NCBI RefSeq assembly: GCF_902148855.1
Contig: NC_043959.1
Coordinates: 15,254,290 to 15,318,289, forward strand
DNA: 64,000 bases
Direction of reading: 5' to 3'
From: Sphaeramia orbicularis
Lineage: Eukaryota; Chordata; Actinopteri; Kurtiformes; Apogonidae
The notes below the pieces were generated by a model. The model ran no database searches and had not been told where the DNA came from. It saw only the letters and a program-made list of their open reading frames with translations. Position 1 is the first letter of the stretch; each line of letters begins with the position of its first letter. Shown piece by piece: positions 43,795 to 56,210 of the stretch. A program made the translations under genes and the position numbers.

Positions 43795-44600
43795 TCCTCA
43801 TGTATCCTCGTATGTCCTCATGCATCCTCATATGTCCTAGTCTGTCTTCATGCGTCCTCATATGTCCTTGTCTGTAGGGTTAGGGTTGATGCATCCTCAT
43901 ATGTCCTTGTCTGTAGGGTTAGGGTTGATGCATCCTCATATGTCCTTATATGTCCTCGTCTGTCCTCATGCATCCTCATACGTCCTAGTCTGTCTTCATG
44001 CATCCTCATATGTCCTAGTCTGTCCTCATGCATCCTCATGTGTCCTTATATGTCCTCGTCTGTCCTCATGCACCCTCATACGTCCTAGTCTGTCTTCATG
44101 CATCCTCATATGTCCTCATATGTCCTAGTCTGTCCTCATGCATCCTCATATGTCCTCGTCTGTCCTCATGCATCCTCATATGTCCTAGTCTGTCTTCATG
44201 CATCCTCATATGTCCTCGTCTGTCCTCATGCATCCTCATATGTCCTAGTCTGTCCTCATGCATCCTCATATGTCCTCGTCTGTCCTCATGCATCCTCATA
44301 TGTCCTCGTCTGTCTTCATGCATCCTCATATGTCCTCGTCTGTCTTCATGCATCCTCATATGTCCTTATATGTCCTAGTCTGTCCTCATGCATCCTCATA
44401 TGTCCTCGTCTGTCTTCATGCATCCTCATATGTCCTCATGCATCCTCATATGTCCTAGTCTGTCTTCATGCATCCTCATGCATCCTCATCTGTCCTCATA
44501 CATCTTCATCTGTCCTCATCTGTAGGGTTAGGGTTGATGCATCCTCATATGTCCTTGTCCATCCTCATCTGTCCTCATCAGTCCTTATTCTTCTCATCTG
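43795..44600. repeat. 30-bp minisatellite at the LIME1-like 3' end
   Basis: About 26 copies of a 30-bp unit (GTCCTCGTCTGTCCTCATGC then ATCCTCATAT), three of them interrupted by TGTAGGGTTAGGGTTGATG. It begins 11 bases past the LIME1-like stop codon, so it would form its 3' UTR. Open frames of 66-197 codons through it are artefacts of a unit divisible by 3. Confidence 0.94.
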
Positions 44601-44610
44601 TCATCCGTCC

Positions 44611-46351
44611 TCATCCGTCCAGTTCTGCCATCCTGTTGGGCAGTGGAGGGGACACCTCGTCCACCTTGTCCACCTGTGCGTTCTCAGGTGAGTGGTGAGG
44701 GGGTGTGGCTTGTCGTTCCCTTTTGCCCACTTGTGCATACACTGACTGTCCGTTTAAATCCACGTCAGCCGATCTTCTGTCATCGTGATTGGACGATGCA
44801 TTGGCATCCATGCTACCACGTCCTATATAGTGGTAGATGTGGGTGGAGTCTGGCTCTGTAGAGACATGACATATAAGGACATTTGAACTTTACTTACACA
44901 TTTTTGAACATTTGTGTTAATGTTTAATTTTTTCCACCACTTTTAAAAATCATACTTTTCCTATTTTTTAAAAAACATTTTTCATCTTTTTCATTCTTTT
45001 CTTTGTTAGATTTCTTCTTTCTTCCAGATGTTTCACTGACTTTTCTTCATTTGACTAATTATTCATCATTTTCAGCGCTGGGAGTAACGTGTTACAAAAG
45101 TAATCCATTACAGTAATAGATTACTTTTTGCTGTCATGCAGTAGTGTAATGCATTACTGATATTTTCTCGGTACATGTTCATTAGCGCTTGCGTTAAAAC
45201 ACACTTTTCGCCCATAATTTAACTGCTCAAATGAAAAAAACAAAAACCAGCCAGACTGTGAGACCTGAAGGAATCAATCATGCGTCAGTAAAGTTCTACT
45301 TCCTGTTGGTATTCAGCCAATGGGTGAAGACGGCAGAAGAAAGTCCATTGTCCACATGGACGTATGTTCATGACTAACCCTAACCGATTCATTACTGAAG
45401 TTAGTTAGCATGTTAGCATGACCCCTGTGATCAGCAATGACAAGGGACGCTAACGTTTCTGAGACTAGTGCGAATTCTGTATTGATGGTCGATTTCCCTA
45501 GCAGTGTCCTTAACCCTGCCCCCTGTTTGAACATGGACAATGCTGAATAAATGTAAGCGTTCCTTCTGGGATTGGAACATCGTAGACCGTAGTATTACTT
45601 GCTGGGCTAACCATCCACATGGACTTCAGGACGCTATGTATGGGTATGGGGGGGGGGGGGGGTGTTCTAATGCACATGCTCCATTTATGAGGAGAGTCTG
45701 TCTGGGAGTCCAAAGTAACACAGGAGTCATGGAGCGCATTACATTTCACAGACAGTAATAGTATTAAGTGAGGAACTACTGTTAAGAAACTAGTAATCTG
45801 TAATAGATTACAGTTTGGAAGGAGCTTGCACCCCACTGGTTCTGTTTTCTTCTGTTTTTTTGCATCTTTATAAATCCTTCTTCATTTTGTCTGTTTTCTG
45901 TCTGTTTTTGGTCACCTTGGTCCACTGGCGCCCCCAGGTGGCTCCTCCAGGGGGTGAACGTCACCGTGGTTTCCTCCTCTGGACTGGACTCTGCACACAA
46001 ACATAAGGGAGAGCAGATGGAGGAATCGTGGGAAACTGAGTCCTTTTATTTATTTTGTTTTTAACTGGGATTTGCTGTCTTTTTCTCATCCACAAATTAA
46101 CGGTACCTCCTGTGGCATCGGAGGAACTTCCTGTTTTGCCAATCGCTGCGCAGCCATTGGTCCGAACATCTGGAACAAACACAATTATCACAATTAACCA
46201 TATTTTAGCCTCATTAACATGATAAAACCTCATAATTAATAAACATGGATATTGGAGCAGATGAACCGTAAAAGTACAGGAAAAGTCCTGAACACAGAAG
46301 GTCCACTGTTCTGCTGTTGGTGTCATTCATGGAAAAAAGAAAGTCATCACA

Positions 46352-46442
<91 letters not shown>

Positions 46443-47352
46443 GACTGTAGTTCAGCTCCAGATGAACATCCAAACCAACAAAGACCAGGTTTAATAAAAC
46501 AAAAAACAGTTTTTTATTATTATTATTATTAGTAGTAGTAGTAGTAGTAGTAGTAGTAGCAGTATTATCATTATTATTATTATTACATGTTCAAAGTCCC
46601 AGATGAAATCATCTGTCAACTGTTCAAATCTGTCCATTAATGATGTCATGAGATGAAGAACAGATATGTCAGACTTTTATTGAAAATCTGAACAGATGAA
46701 TGAACTGAAAACAGTTGGACTGACAGACGGTTATGAAGGCTTCACTGTTACAACACTCACCTTTCTCATCATTCCGAATGTCAGTGATCATCGGATTCTC
46801 TCTCACAGCATCTTCCAGCCTCACCTGTCAATCAACCAAAAATTACACCCACCCACCAATCAATCAGAAATCTCACCTGTCAATCAAAACAAACACACCT
46901 GTCCATCAACCAATTAAACATCACATCAGTCACTCATTGTGATTTGGTCTGTGATTTACTTTCAGCTGGATTCAGGTCAGGGGTCAGAGGTCAGGGGTCA
47001 GAGGTCAGGGGTCAGAGGTCGGAGATCAGGGGTCGGAGGTCAGAGGTCATCTCTTACCACTTTGATGAGAGTGGATGGATGTTTGTCCAGACCAGATTCT
47101 TGCAGCTCAAACGAACGTCTGAAAGTGACAAACAGGTGAAACCATGAACACAGGCTGAACTTTGACCTTTGGTTTGTCAGAACAAACCCAGTTACGGTCA
47201 CATGGTCCATCCTGAACCTGATCACATCTATAGACTGTTCTCCACCTTTTGCAGTCGCTGCACAGAGCCGTGATGAAGATGGCGAGAAGGAGGAGGATGA
47301 CGGCGCTGATGACCCCCGACGACAGGACGACCTCCGCTGTGATGACCGCCAT
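44611..47352 (-). CDS. lime1: LIME1-like transmembrane adaptor, 6 coding exons
   Basis: Single-pass adaptor of the LIME1/PAG/LAX type; such proteins sit in lipid rafts and, when tyrosine-phosphorylated, recruit SH2 proteins such as Src-family kinases. Exons 47352-47246, 47118-47058, 46824-46761, 46169-46107, 45990-45916 and 44855-44611 join in phase to 204 codons. Residues 1-8 are extracellular, about 9-30 form a hydrophobic membrane segment ([19 protein letters not shown]), and a juxtamembrane CSDC (31-34) is the usual palmitoylation site. The tail has [29 protein letters not shown], and two SH2-ligand motifs, YHYI (131-134) and YAQV (163-166). Adjacency to slc2a4rg matches human LIME1. It is shorter than human LIME1 (295 aa) with fewer tyrosine motifs. 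Family call good, exact orthology likely. Confidence 0.82.
45075..45815. mobile_element. Transposon fragment in the LIME1-like intron 5
   Basis: Begins GCGCTGGGAGTAACGTGTTA with the repeated TAATCCATTACAGTAAT pattern known from fish hAT-like elements, and ends with AGTAATCTGTAATAGATTAC. It contains a poly-G run at 45650-45661. No protein. Superfamily is inference. Confidence 0.6.
46356..46440. repeat. (AT)n microsatellite
   Basis: About 82 bp of AT in LIME1-like intron 3; (ATT)n/(AGT)n follows at 46512-46585. Confidence 0.97.
46974..47049. repeat. 7-bp array of AGGTCA-like half-sites
   Basis: Eleven hexamers at exact 7-bp steps from 46974 to 47044: AGGTCA or GGGTCA at nine, AGATCA and AGGTCG/GGGTCG variants at the rest, each separated by one G. 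This is a direct-repeat-1 spacing, the layout bound by RXR, PPAR, HNF4 and COUP-TF receptors. It starts 8 bases inside LIME1-like intron 2. It may equally be a neutral heptamer minisatellite. Confidence 0.9.
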
Positions 47353-47696
47353 CGTCCCAGACTGAGAACAGACAGGTGAGACGGGAGCCAATCAGGTCAT
47401 TCACAGAGCGTTTACAACCTAGCCCCACCCCTGACAGAATGGCCATGCCCTCAGTAGATGGTCAACCTGGCCCCACCCTCAGCTAACAGCTGATTGGTGG
47501 ACCTCACCCTCTGCGTTTTGCTGTTTGGTTCCATGTTTACAGTCGGTGTCATTTTTCTGTTCTTTTTCTGTTTATAAATTTAAACAGTTAAAGGTTAAAG
47601 AGACTTTCGTCCCCAGTTTTTCTTCAGATCTGTCAAATCTCGGTCATATCTGAAGTATCACCAATCTGTAAGTCTGTCTGTAAATTGTTCCATTCT
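47353..47696 (-). promoter_or_regulatory. lime1: Presumed promoter / 5' region of the LIME1-like gene
   Basis: Sequence between the start codon and the palindrome. No TATA box or CpG island is evident; a 5' UTR intron cannot be excluded. Position alone supports the call. Confidence 0.25.
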
Positions 47697-47882
47697 GAAT
47701 TTTGTCACAACGTGCATTGTGGGAAGTGGAGGTTCGCGCAGTCGCCTGGCAGCGGAACTAAACACCACATGGTAACAGCTGAAGCTCCGCCTCCCTCCAG
47801 CTGTTTCCATGTGGTGTTTGTTTCCACTGCCAAGCGACTGCATGAACCTCCGCTTCCCACAATGCACGTTGTGACAAAATTC
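47697..47882. repeat. Palindrome with 84-nt arms
   Basis: Left arm 47697-47780 and right arm 47799-47882 are inverted copies with 8 mismatches in 84 and an 18-base loop. It ends in GAATTTTGTCACAACGTGCA on both sides. Both arms carry CTTCCCACAATGCAC, close to the ZNF143/THAP11 site. It lies 345 bp upstream of the LIME1-like start codon. A fold-back MITE or a hairpin-forming unit. Confidence 0.92.
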
Positions 47883-47999
47883 CTCAGATGCCGTAGTTAC
47901 CTCCCGGCTCTGTTTGTGAACACATAGTTTGTTTGTGGTGGAGTACACTAAGAATCTGTTCATGAGGAACAGATTCAGCTGAGGAATGACAGACAGACG

Positions 48000-48625
48000 A
48001 ATGGACGAATGAGACTGAGGATATGACTGAGGTTGGACAGATCTGAGGACAAACTGGGACCAAAGCCTACCTCAGCTTTAAAGGAGAATAGTTAACTCAG
48101 TCAAAATTCTGTGTTTTACATCCCCACACACACACATACATGCATGCACACACACAAAGTACCTAGCATTAGCATTAGGGGTTAGCATCAGTACAGATAA
48201 TACATTTAGTATTTGTAGTTAAAATGACCTAAAAGTTGAGTTCTGATGTTAAGGTTCTCATTCTAATTTGTTAGAGATATGGACTAAATTTCTCCATGTG
48301 TCATGTGACCACTAGAGGGAGTAGTGAGTTACTCTCAGGATGAGAACCCTAAAGAACCAACTCTCCCAGTCTTGAACAGAAGTGTTCTAATAGTTTTTGT
48401 TTTGGATTCAGCTGTAAATGTATGCATGGAGTTGGACGTAAATGTCAGCGTCTCTAATACACGGGTCAGTTGGATTCACAGGATTATGAAGGTACACAGT
48501 TATAATGGGATGCTCTTATCGTTGCTAAGTTTCCGTTTGTTGATCTGTGGTTGACTAAACTGTGACAGTTCTGTTTGTTGGATTCTAACAGATCTTTAGT
48601 TCAGTTACTGATGACACAAACAAAC
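48000..48625. other. Gene-free spacer
   Basis: No exon or repeat family recognised apart from a short CA run (48125-48158). Confidence 0.5.
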
Positions 48626-48629
48626 ACAA

Positions 48630-49045
48630 AACACAGCTAAGCTAGCAGAGCTAAGCTAACAGAGGGTATTAATGGTTTTACTGAGGCTGTTTTAGTCTAA
48701 AAACAGAGCTAAGCTAACGGAGCTAAGCTAACAGAGGGGGGTTAGTAGTTTTACTGAGGCTGTTTTAGTCTAAAAACAGAGCTAAACTTACAGAGCTAAG
48801 CTAACAGAGAGGATTAGTGGTTTTACTGAGGCAGTTTTAGTCTAAAAACAGAGCTAAGCTAACAGAGCTAAGTTAACAGAGGGGATTAGTAGTTTTACTG
48901 AGGCAGTTTTAGTCTAAAAACAGAGCTAAGCTAACAGAGCTAAGCTAACAGAGGGGATTAGTAGTTTTACTGAGGTTGTTTTAGTCTAAAAATAGAGCTA
49001 AGCTAACAGAGCTAAGCTAATGGCTAAGCTAACAGAGCTATAATT
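48630..49045. repeat. ~72-bp minisatellite (GAGCTAAGCTAACA)
   Basis: Five to six copies of a unit combining GAGCTAAGCTAACAGAG pairs with GTTTTACTGAGGCAGTTTTA. The inner GAGCTAAGCTAACA motif is itself duplicated within each unit. Confidence 0.92.
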
Positions 49046-49575
49046 CAGTAGTTGTCACCTTCGCCCAGTATTTTCCAGTCTGTGACCTTTCAACTCTGTA
49101 CAGTTCTGAGTTTTCTTCACAGTTTCATTTTTCAGCTGACTGGTTTTTGGAACCTGATAATAATTAAAATCCAAACAAATAGACGCTAACCAACAAACAT
49201 AATGTCAGGTTTGTTGGAGTTCATTCAACTCTGATAGAACAGATCACAGCAGATGTCACATCAGGTCATTTCACTCATTAGTGTTCCAACACAACCTACA
49301 CTGTTTGTACATTTGCATTTTATGGATTCCATATAAAAATAATGACAGTCATATGTAAAGAAGACTCAGCAACAGGTCAAAGGTCACACCTGGGCTTTTA
49401 TACATGAACAAAGATCACATGTTCAATTGAACCTCAAACATATGAAATGTGCGATTATTATGTTCTTATAATTAGAGCAATTAAAGTTTTTATAGAACAA
49501 CAAACTCCATGTTTATTCCAGTGGACAATGTTTGTTTGTTTATTTGTTTGTTTGTTGTCAGTTTATTTACATGGC

Positions 49576-49576
<1 letters not shown>

Positions 49577-49640
<64 letters not shown>
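49577..49640. repeat. (ATT)n microsatellite
   Basis: Twenty-one ATT triplets. Confidence 0.97.
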
Positions 49641-49689
49641 GTATGTTTAGTCTTGCTGTTGACATGTTTTCTGTTGACATTGTTTTACA

Positions 49690-50225
49690 CTGGGGTGTCC
49701 AACATTAGGCCTGTGGACCTAAAGCAGCCGCCAAAGGGTCCAATCTGACCCATGAAGTTCAAAAATGACACTGAAGATATGAACAAATGATTGAGATCAT
49801 GAGTTGGGCCGACCAGTAAAAATAATGACATAATAACTTATAAATAATCACAAATACAAACTTCTATCTTTGTTCAAGTGTAAAAAAAAAAAAAAAAAGC
49901 TAAATTACATGAAAATGTTTACATTTACAAACTAGCCTTTACACAAAACTAACCAAACTGAAGTGTGTTCATATAAACAGTGTAACTGGACTAATATTGT
50001 GTCTGTTTGTGTGTGTTTCTTTGATCTGTACGTTCTAATGAACATGAATAAATGATAAACTGACTGAATATTGGTCCCATTACGCTCATTTATCTGAATA
50101 AAGGTCCGATGTGCATCCAATTTTTAAAGGATCATTTTTGAATGTAAATATTTTCATAATGACATGCTATTATTTTCATGTTTTATTTGTTTGACTTATT
50201 TCTGATCATATTAATCTGTATTTAA
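49690..50225. mobile_element. hAT MITE remnant
   Basis: Starts CTGGGGTGTCCAACATTAGG and contains ATAATAACTTATAAATAATC and GTCTTTGTTC-like blocks of the family at 10454-11157. The right end is not clear. Confidence 0.6.
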
Positions 50226-50384
50226 GATGATTTAACAGATGAAGATGGAATGAACCTCAAACATCAGCAGATGAAATCGAGGCTTCGTCTGTGTTTATTT
50301 AGTGTAGTCGATGCGTCGTCATCAGATTCCTGTAGGTTTAGTTTGTGTTCACATCATCCAGATACTGCATCCTGTCAAAAACAC

Positions 50385-50570
50385 ACTACATTTATCACAT
50401 TTATCACATTTATCACGTTTACCACATTTACCACATTTATCGAATTTACCACATTTATCATGTTTACCACATTTATCGAATTTACCACATTTATCACAAT
50501 TACCATATTTATCACATTTATCACATTTACCACAGTTACTACATTTACCATATTTATCACATTTCAAGGT
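50385..50570. repeat. 9-bp CACATTTAT minisatellite
   Basis: About 20 copies of CACATTTAT/CACATTTAC/CGAATTTAC. Two or three further copies at 51967-51990, on the far side of the LINE, show that the LINE landed in this array. Confidence 0.93.
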
Positions 50571-51962
50571 TCAAGGTTCAAGGTTACATTATTTATACCC
50601 GTGGGTAGATTTGCTTTGCAGGCGAGGTGATTGCTTTTGGCATTACAGCAAGACATACATTGAACCTGTTAGGCAGGTACTTGATTGAGCTTCCAGACAG
50701 GACAAGAAGTGCTCAGTGTTCCACCATTCATCAGTATAGCAGCATGGATAAGTAAAAAAATAAAATAAATAAATCAGATCAAATAAATTAAAACAAGACG
50801 CAATAAAACACAATAAAAACCCAGAGAAGATAACAACAGTCTGAGATAAAAAAAAACCAGGATAAGAACATAAAATTAAAAAATTTGAAGTCACAATAAT
50901 AATAAATAGAGCAAAGAGATAGGATAAATAACTAAAACAAATTAATAAAGTGCAATGTCACTATTTCTTCTTGAGCTCAGTGACAGCGACAGGAACAAAG
51001 CTGCTTTTATAAATGCTGTGTCCTGCACCTGGGGACTAAAAACCTCCGTCCAGAGGAAAGGAGCTGAAATTCACCTCGTAAAGGATGGGAGTCATTACTA
51101 AGAGTTGATGAAGCCATCCTCTGGACCTGTTTAGTGTACAGGGAGGCGGGACAAGACTGGGACTCACCAATCAGGCGACTGGACCATCTGACTATTTGAT
51201 CCAGTGAGTTTTTCTTTGCAACTGAGGTCTGACCGAACCACGCCACCAGGCAGAAAGATAAAACAGACTCAATAAAGGAATGACTAAATAAAGTTAAAAT
51301 GGTTCGGTCCATGTGGAAGTGTGCCAGTTTTCAGAGGCAGTAAAGGCGCTGACCACCCTTTCTACACACAGATCTGCAGTTTTCATTAAAACTCAGTTTT
51401 TCATTGATTATAGTCCCAAGGTATCTGTATGATTGCACTTGCTCTATAGTCTGACCTTTAATTAAAGTGACTCTGTGCCTGTCCTGTTGTTTTCTAAAAT
51501 TGATGACCATATCTTTTGTTGTAGATACGTTCAGGTGAAGGTAGGACTCCTCACACCACTGGACAAAGTCATCAATGACAGGGCCATGACTGGTCTCCCC
51601 CTCTTTGACTAGGTTGACTATAAGTGAGTCATCGGCATATTTAATGATGGCCCTGTTTTCATATTTACTCTGACATATTTGTGTAGAGAATGTATTATAG
51701 TGGTGACAGGACACAGTCTTGAGGAGAACCAGTGGAGGAGAACGCTGGGTCGGACAAAACCCCATTTATCCTCACTCTTTGTGACCTGTCCGTTAAAAAG
51801 TCTAAAATCCTGCCCATCAGATTTTTACTGATTTTAAACTGTTCTAAAAGCCTTTTGGTTAAAATGTGGGGCTGGATTGTGTTAAAAGCAGAGGAGAAGT
51901 CTATAAATAAAAGCCTTGCAGATGCCCCTTTACCCTCCACATGTTTAAAAATCATGTTTAAG
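50571..51962 (-). pseudogene. Rex1/CR1-like LINE, 5' truncated
   Basis: On the minus strand, 51955-51695 encodes the reverse transcriptase region LLFIDFSSAFNTIQPHIL and LMGRILDFLTDRSQRVRING; after a frame change near 51700-51760 the frame 51765-51331 has IIKYADDSLIVNLV, LHLNVSTTKDMVINFRK and VQSYRYLGTIINEKLSF, then a further shift into 51312-51007 (MDRTILTLFSHSFIESVLSF). These motifs fit the Rex1 branch of CR1-type LINEs. The 3' end carries short TTGAACC repeats (complement at 50568-50583). The endonuclease and 5' part are missing, and at least two frame changes break it. It is inserted in the 9-bp array. Confidence 0.85.
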
Positions 51963-51990
51963 AGTCATTTATCACATTTATCACATTCAA

Positions 51991-52337
51991 TGTGTTTTAG
52001 CTCTAAGAAAACACAAAGTAAAACCAGGCCTGTTTAAAACCAGGCTCCATGTCAAAGCAGAGAAAGAGATCTGAGTAAATACGACCCAACTGTTCTAAAT
52101 AATAAACATCACTGACATGTTGATGTTAATGTTTGTTCCTTCTCGTCTTTTATTGCTAATATTTAAAACAGTAAACAATAAAATACTTCATTGTACATTA
52201 ATGAAATGTTCTCGTCGTATTTAACCCACATAAAGAGTGAATATGTGAACATTAAATCCTGTTTGTTTTAAACTCTGGAATAATGTGTAAAGTCTTACCT
52301 CAAACAGACGCAGTTCAGCTTCAGTTTGGGTCCAAGG

Positions 52338-52375
<38 letters not shown>

Positions 52376-53410
52376 TGTGTGTGTGTGTGTGTGTTTGTAC
52401 GGTGAATGGAGTTAGAGATAGTAGAGTTAGAATTATTAGAGTTAGTAGAGTTAGAGTTAGTAGAGTTAAAGTTAATAGAGTAAAACTTACAGTTAGTAGA
52501 GTTAGGCAGGAACTCATGGAACAAACAGTGAGCTGGGGGACGTCCTTAGACACACACACACACAGGCCACGCCCACACACACACACACACCAGCCACACC
52601 CACACTTACACACTGACACACACGCACACACAAAAACCAGCCACACCCACACACTGGAAACACCAGTGGATTTTGTCTTTTGTATCTTATTATTTCTTAT
52701 TATTTTTTTCTTATTTATTTATTTATTTAATTCTATTATTTTATAGTCAAAATCAGATGATGACTGAAAATCCAAAGAACAGATGGTTGACCTTCAGATG
52801 CATCCAAACTGGAACATGGAGGAGAAGGTCCAGATGTATAAAAGACAAGGAGGAAAAGGGAAAAGAAGTCCTTCAGTCAAACCCAGAAGAACAATGTTTT
52901 TAACCCTTTAGAGTCAAAAGTCCAATGATTTGGTGAAAAAAGAATCATCCAGTTCATGAATAATGACAATAAACTGCACAATATTTAGATTTTATTGGCT
53001 AAAGTGATTGTATTATTATTTTATGACTATATTTATGATGAAGACTCTTTTGTTTTTAGATCAAATGTTTCTTTTATGTTGAATTGATGCTTTCTTTTCT
53101 TCTTCTCTTCTTTCTAGTGTGTTTTGAATGGCGGTTTGTCATGTCAGTGCTTGAACTAGAACAAGGTGAAGCTTTTATTCACATCCGTTTGGACTGAACT
53201 GTGTCCACTTGGACACTGGTTTTCATCCTATTATTTCATTACTTCCTTTCATTTGAGTTTTTACTGAACTGTGTCATCGTGGACGCTGGTTTTCATCCTA
53301 TTTACCGTCGTATTAACGTGTCGTTCACCTTCCAGGACTTTAAACTGTGCAAACAGTGATTAAAGCTGCAACACTGTTTGATTAAAGCCTCAGCAGTTTT
53401 TATTCTTTAA
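51991..53410. other. Gene-free spacer with CA/GT tracts
   Basis: Contains (GT)n at 52339-52394, GTTAGTAGA repeats at 52407-52507 and CA tracts at 52550-52650. 52660-53410 is AT-rich with a repeated phrase GCTGGTTTTCATCCTATT at about 53215 and 53285. No exon supported. Confidence 0.55.
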
Positions 53411-53419
53411 CTCTTTAAC

Positions 53420-53697
53420 TGCCTCTCCTCCTCCTCCTCCTCCTCTTCCTCTTCCTCCTCCTCCTTGTCCTCTTCCTCTTCCTCCTCCTCCTTGTCCTCT
53501 TCCTCTTCCTCCTCCTATCCACTTCCTTGTCCTCCTCCTCCTCTTCCTCCTCCTCCTCCTCTCCTCCTCCTTGTCCTCCTCCTCTTCCTCCTCCTCCTGT
53601 CCTCCTCCTGTCCTCCTCCTCGTCCTCCTCCTCCTCTTCCTCCTCCTCCTGTCCTCCTCCTGTCCTCCTTCTTGTCCTCCTCCTCCTCTCCTCCTCG
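53420..53697. repeat. CCTCCT pyrimidine tract
   Basis: About 280 bp of (CCTCCTCTT)n. Gly/Arg/Glu and Ser/Pro open frames across it are artefacts. Confidence 0.93.
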
Positions 53698-53928
53698 GGG
53701 CTGTGCAGGTGTTTTTGTTCGGTGTTTTTTCCTCCCCTTTCCGTCCTCTGTCCAGGAGCAGCTGCAGATCACAGACCATGAAACCTTCAACTGAAACTGG
53801 ACTTTATCTGAAACTCCTCCCAAACACTGAAACCCACAAGTTCAGCTTCACTGACAGAGCACACACCTGTGACGGACAGATAACACAACCACTAAGAATC
53901 ATGGGAAATATCACCAGTACAACTAAAA

Positions 53929-55015
<1,087 letters not shown>

Positions 55016-55169
55016 ATAAACACACAACGGCGTATGAGCACCACATCAGAAAAACAGAAACATTTGTCATCACAAGAATAAAGTCGTAATATTTTCAGAA
55101 TAAAGTCATAGTTTGAAAAAAAAAAAAAGATAATTTAATGGAAATAATGTCATACTTTGATGAGATTTA

Positions 55170-55870
55170 AGTCATAATATTTTGAAAATAGATTCACAAT
55201 AGTGATAAAAAGTCATAATTTTGACATTGTCAGCCTTTAGTCAGTTCAGTCATTTACTCAAAATCTGTTCAGTTCATATGACAAAACAAACCCAAACGTG
55301 TATGAACTGTCTTCAAAGTCCTTCCACTAATGCTAATATGTTGATGGTGGGCAGAGCTAATAGTCTCAGTATTTGGTGGGCGGTGCTAACAGGCTCAGTA
55401 TTTGGCCTTTTTTGCGTAAACCTAAATGAAAGTAGAACCTCACAGAATGTTCCAGTTCTACGTTATGGAACCAGTGGGTACGACTGTATTCTGTAAATTA
55501 GGATATTTTCCACCTGTTTTTAAATTATTATTCGTCTAATATTCTGACTCTTTTTGTATTGAACTTTAATTCTCATGAAACTACATGTTTGATCAGTATA
55601 TTTGACGTCTTTATTCTGGTTGTGTTGTTACTGTGGTATGTGGCGCTAACACGCTGCCATAGACAGTGAACCTGAATTAAAGTCTTTGTTCATTCCTCTG
55701 TGTTTATCTAGAATCTGATCCTCCTCTTTACCTCCTACTGTGGATTAATCCGCTGCTATAAATAGTCCCAGTGTAACTGAATATGTCCACCTGTTTCCTG
55801 AGTGAAACTTGACATGAAAACAGAAAAATGAAAGGATGGTTGAAAACAGAAGAATGGAAGGATGGTTTAA
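55170..55870. other. Gene-free spacer
   Basis: Unique AT-rich DNA. One striking short site, GTGGATTAATCCGCTGCTAT at 55740, is a perfect GGATTAATCC palindrome of the Otx/Pitx (bicoid) type. No exon seen. Confidence 0.4.
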
Positions 55871-55879
55871 ACATTTCAG

Positions 55880-55885
55880 TTTATT
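55880..55885 (-). promoter_or_regulatory. Likely polyadenylation signal of the PAQR gene
   Basis: AATAAA on the minus strand about 590 bases after the PAQR stop codon, in AT-rich sequence. Alternative hexamers nearby were not excluded. Confidence 0.45.
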
Positions 55886-56104
55886 TTTCTGTTGAACAAA
55901 CTGAACTGTGTCGAATCTGAACAGAACTAGTCTGAGATTTAATAGAAAATAAAGGATCTGGAACCAGGAAACAGTTCAAACACACAAACAGAAACAGATT
56001 AAAACACAATAAAACTGAATAAAACACAATAAAATCTAATGTTTGAGTTCAACTAAAGACATGAAATCAAACACAGACACAATAAATATATATGAAATAT
56101 TAGA

Positions 56105-56210
56105 GAAAGAAAGAGAGAGAGAGCGAGGGAGAGAGAGAGACAGCGAGAGAGAGGCAGAGACATAGAGAGACAGAAAGAGAGAGAGAGAGACAGAGAGAGA
56201 AACGAAGAAA
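56105..56210. repeat. GA-rich microsatellite (PAQR 3' UTR)
   Basis: (GA)n with CAGA variants; within the presumed 3' UTR of the PAQR gene. A second pyrimidine tract (CTTCCTCCT)n at 56330-56473 abuts the stop codon. Confidence 0.92.

Noticed and set aside
43848-44698. Repeat proteins of 66-197 codons
   Set aside because: 30-bp tandem array; both strands open, no independent gene signal.
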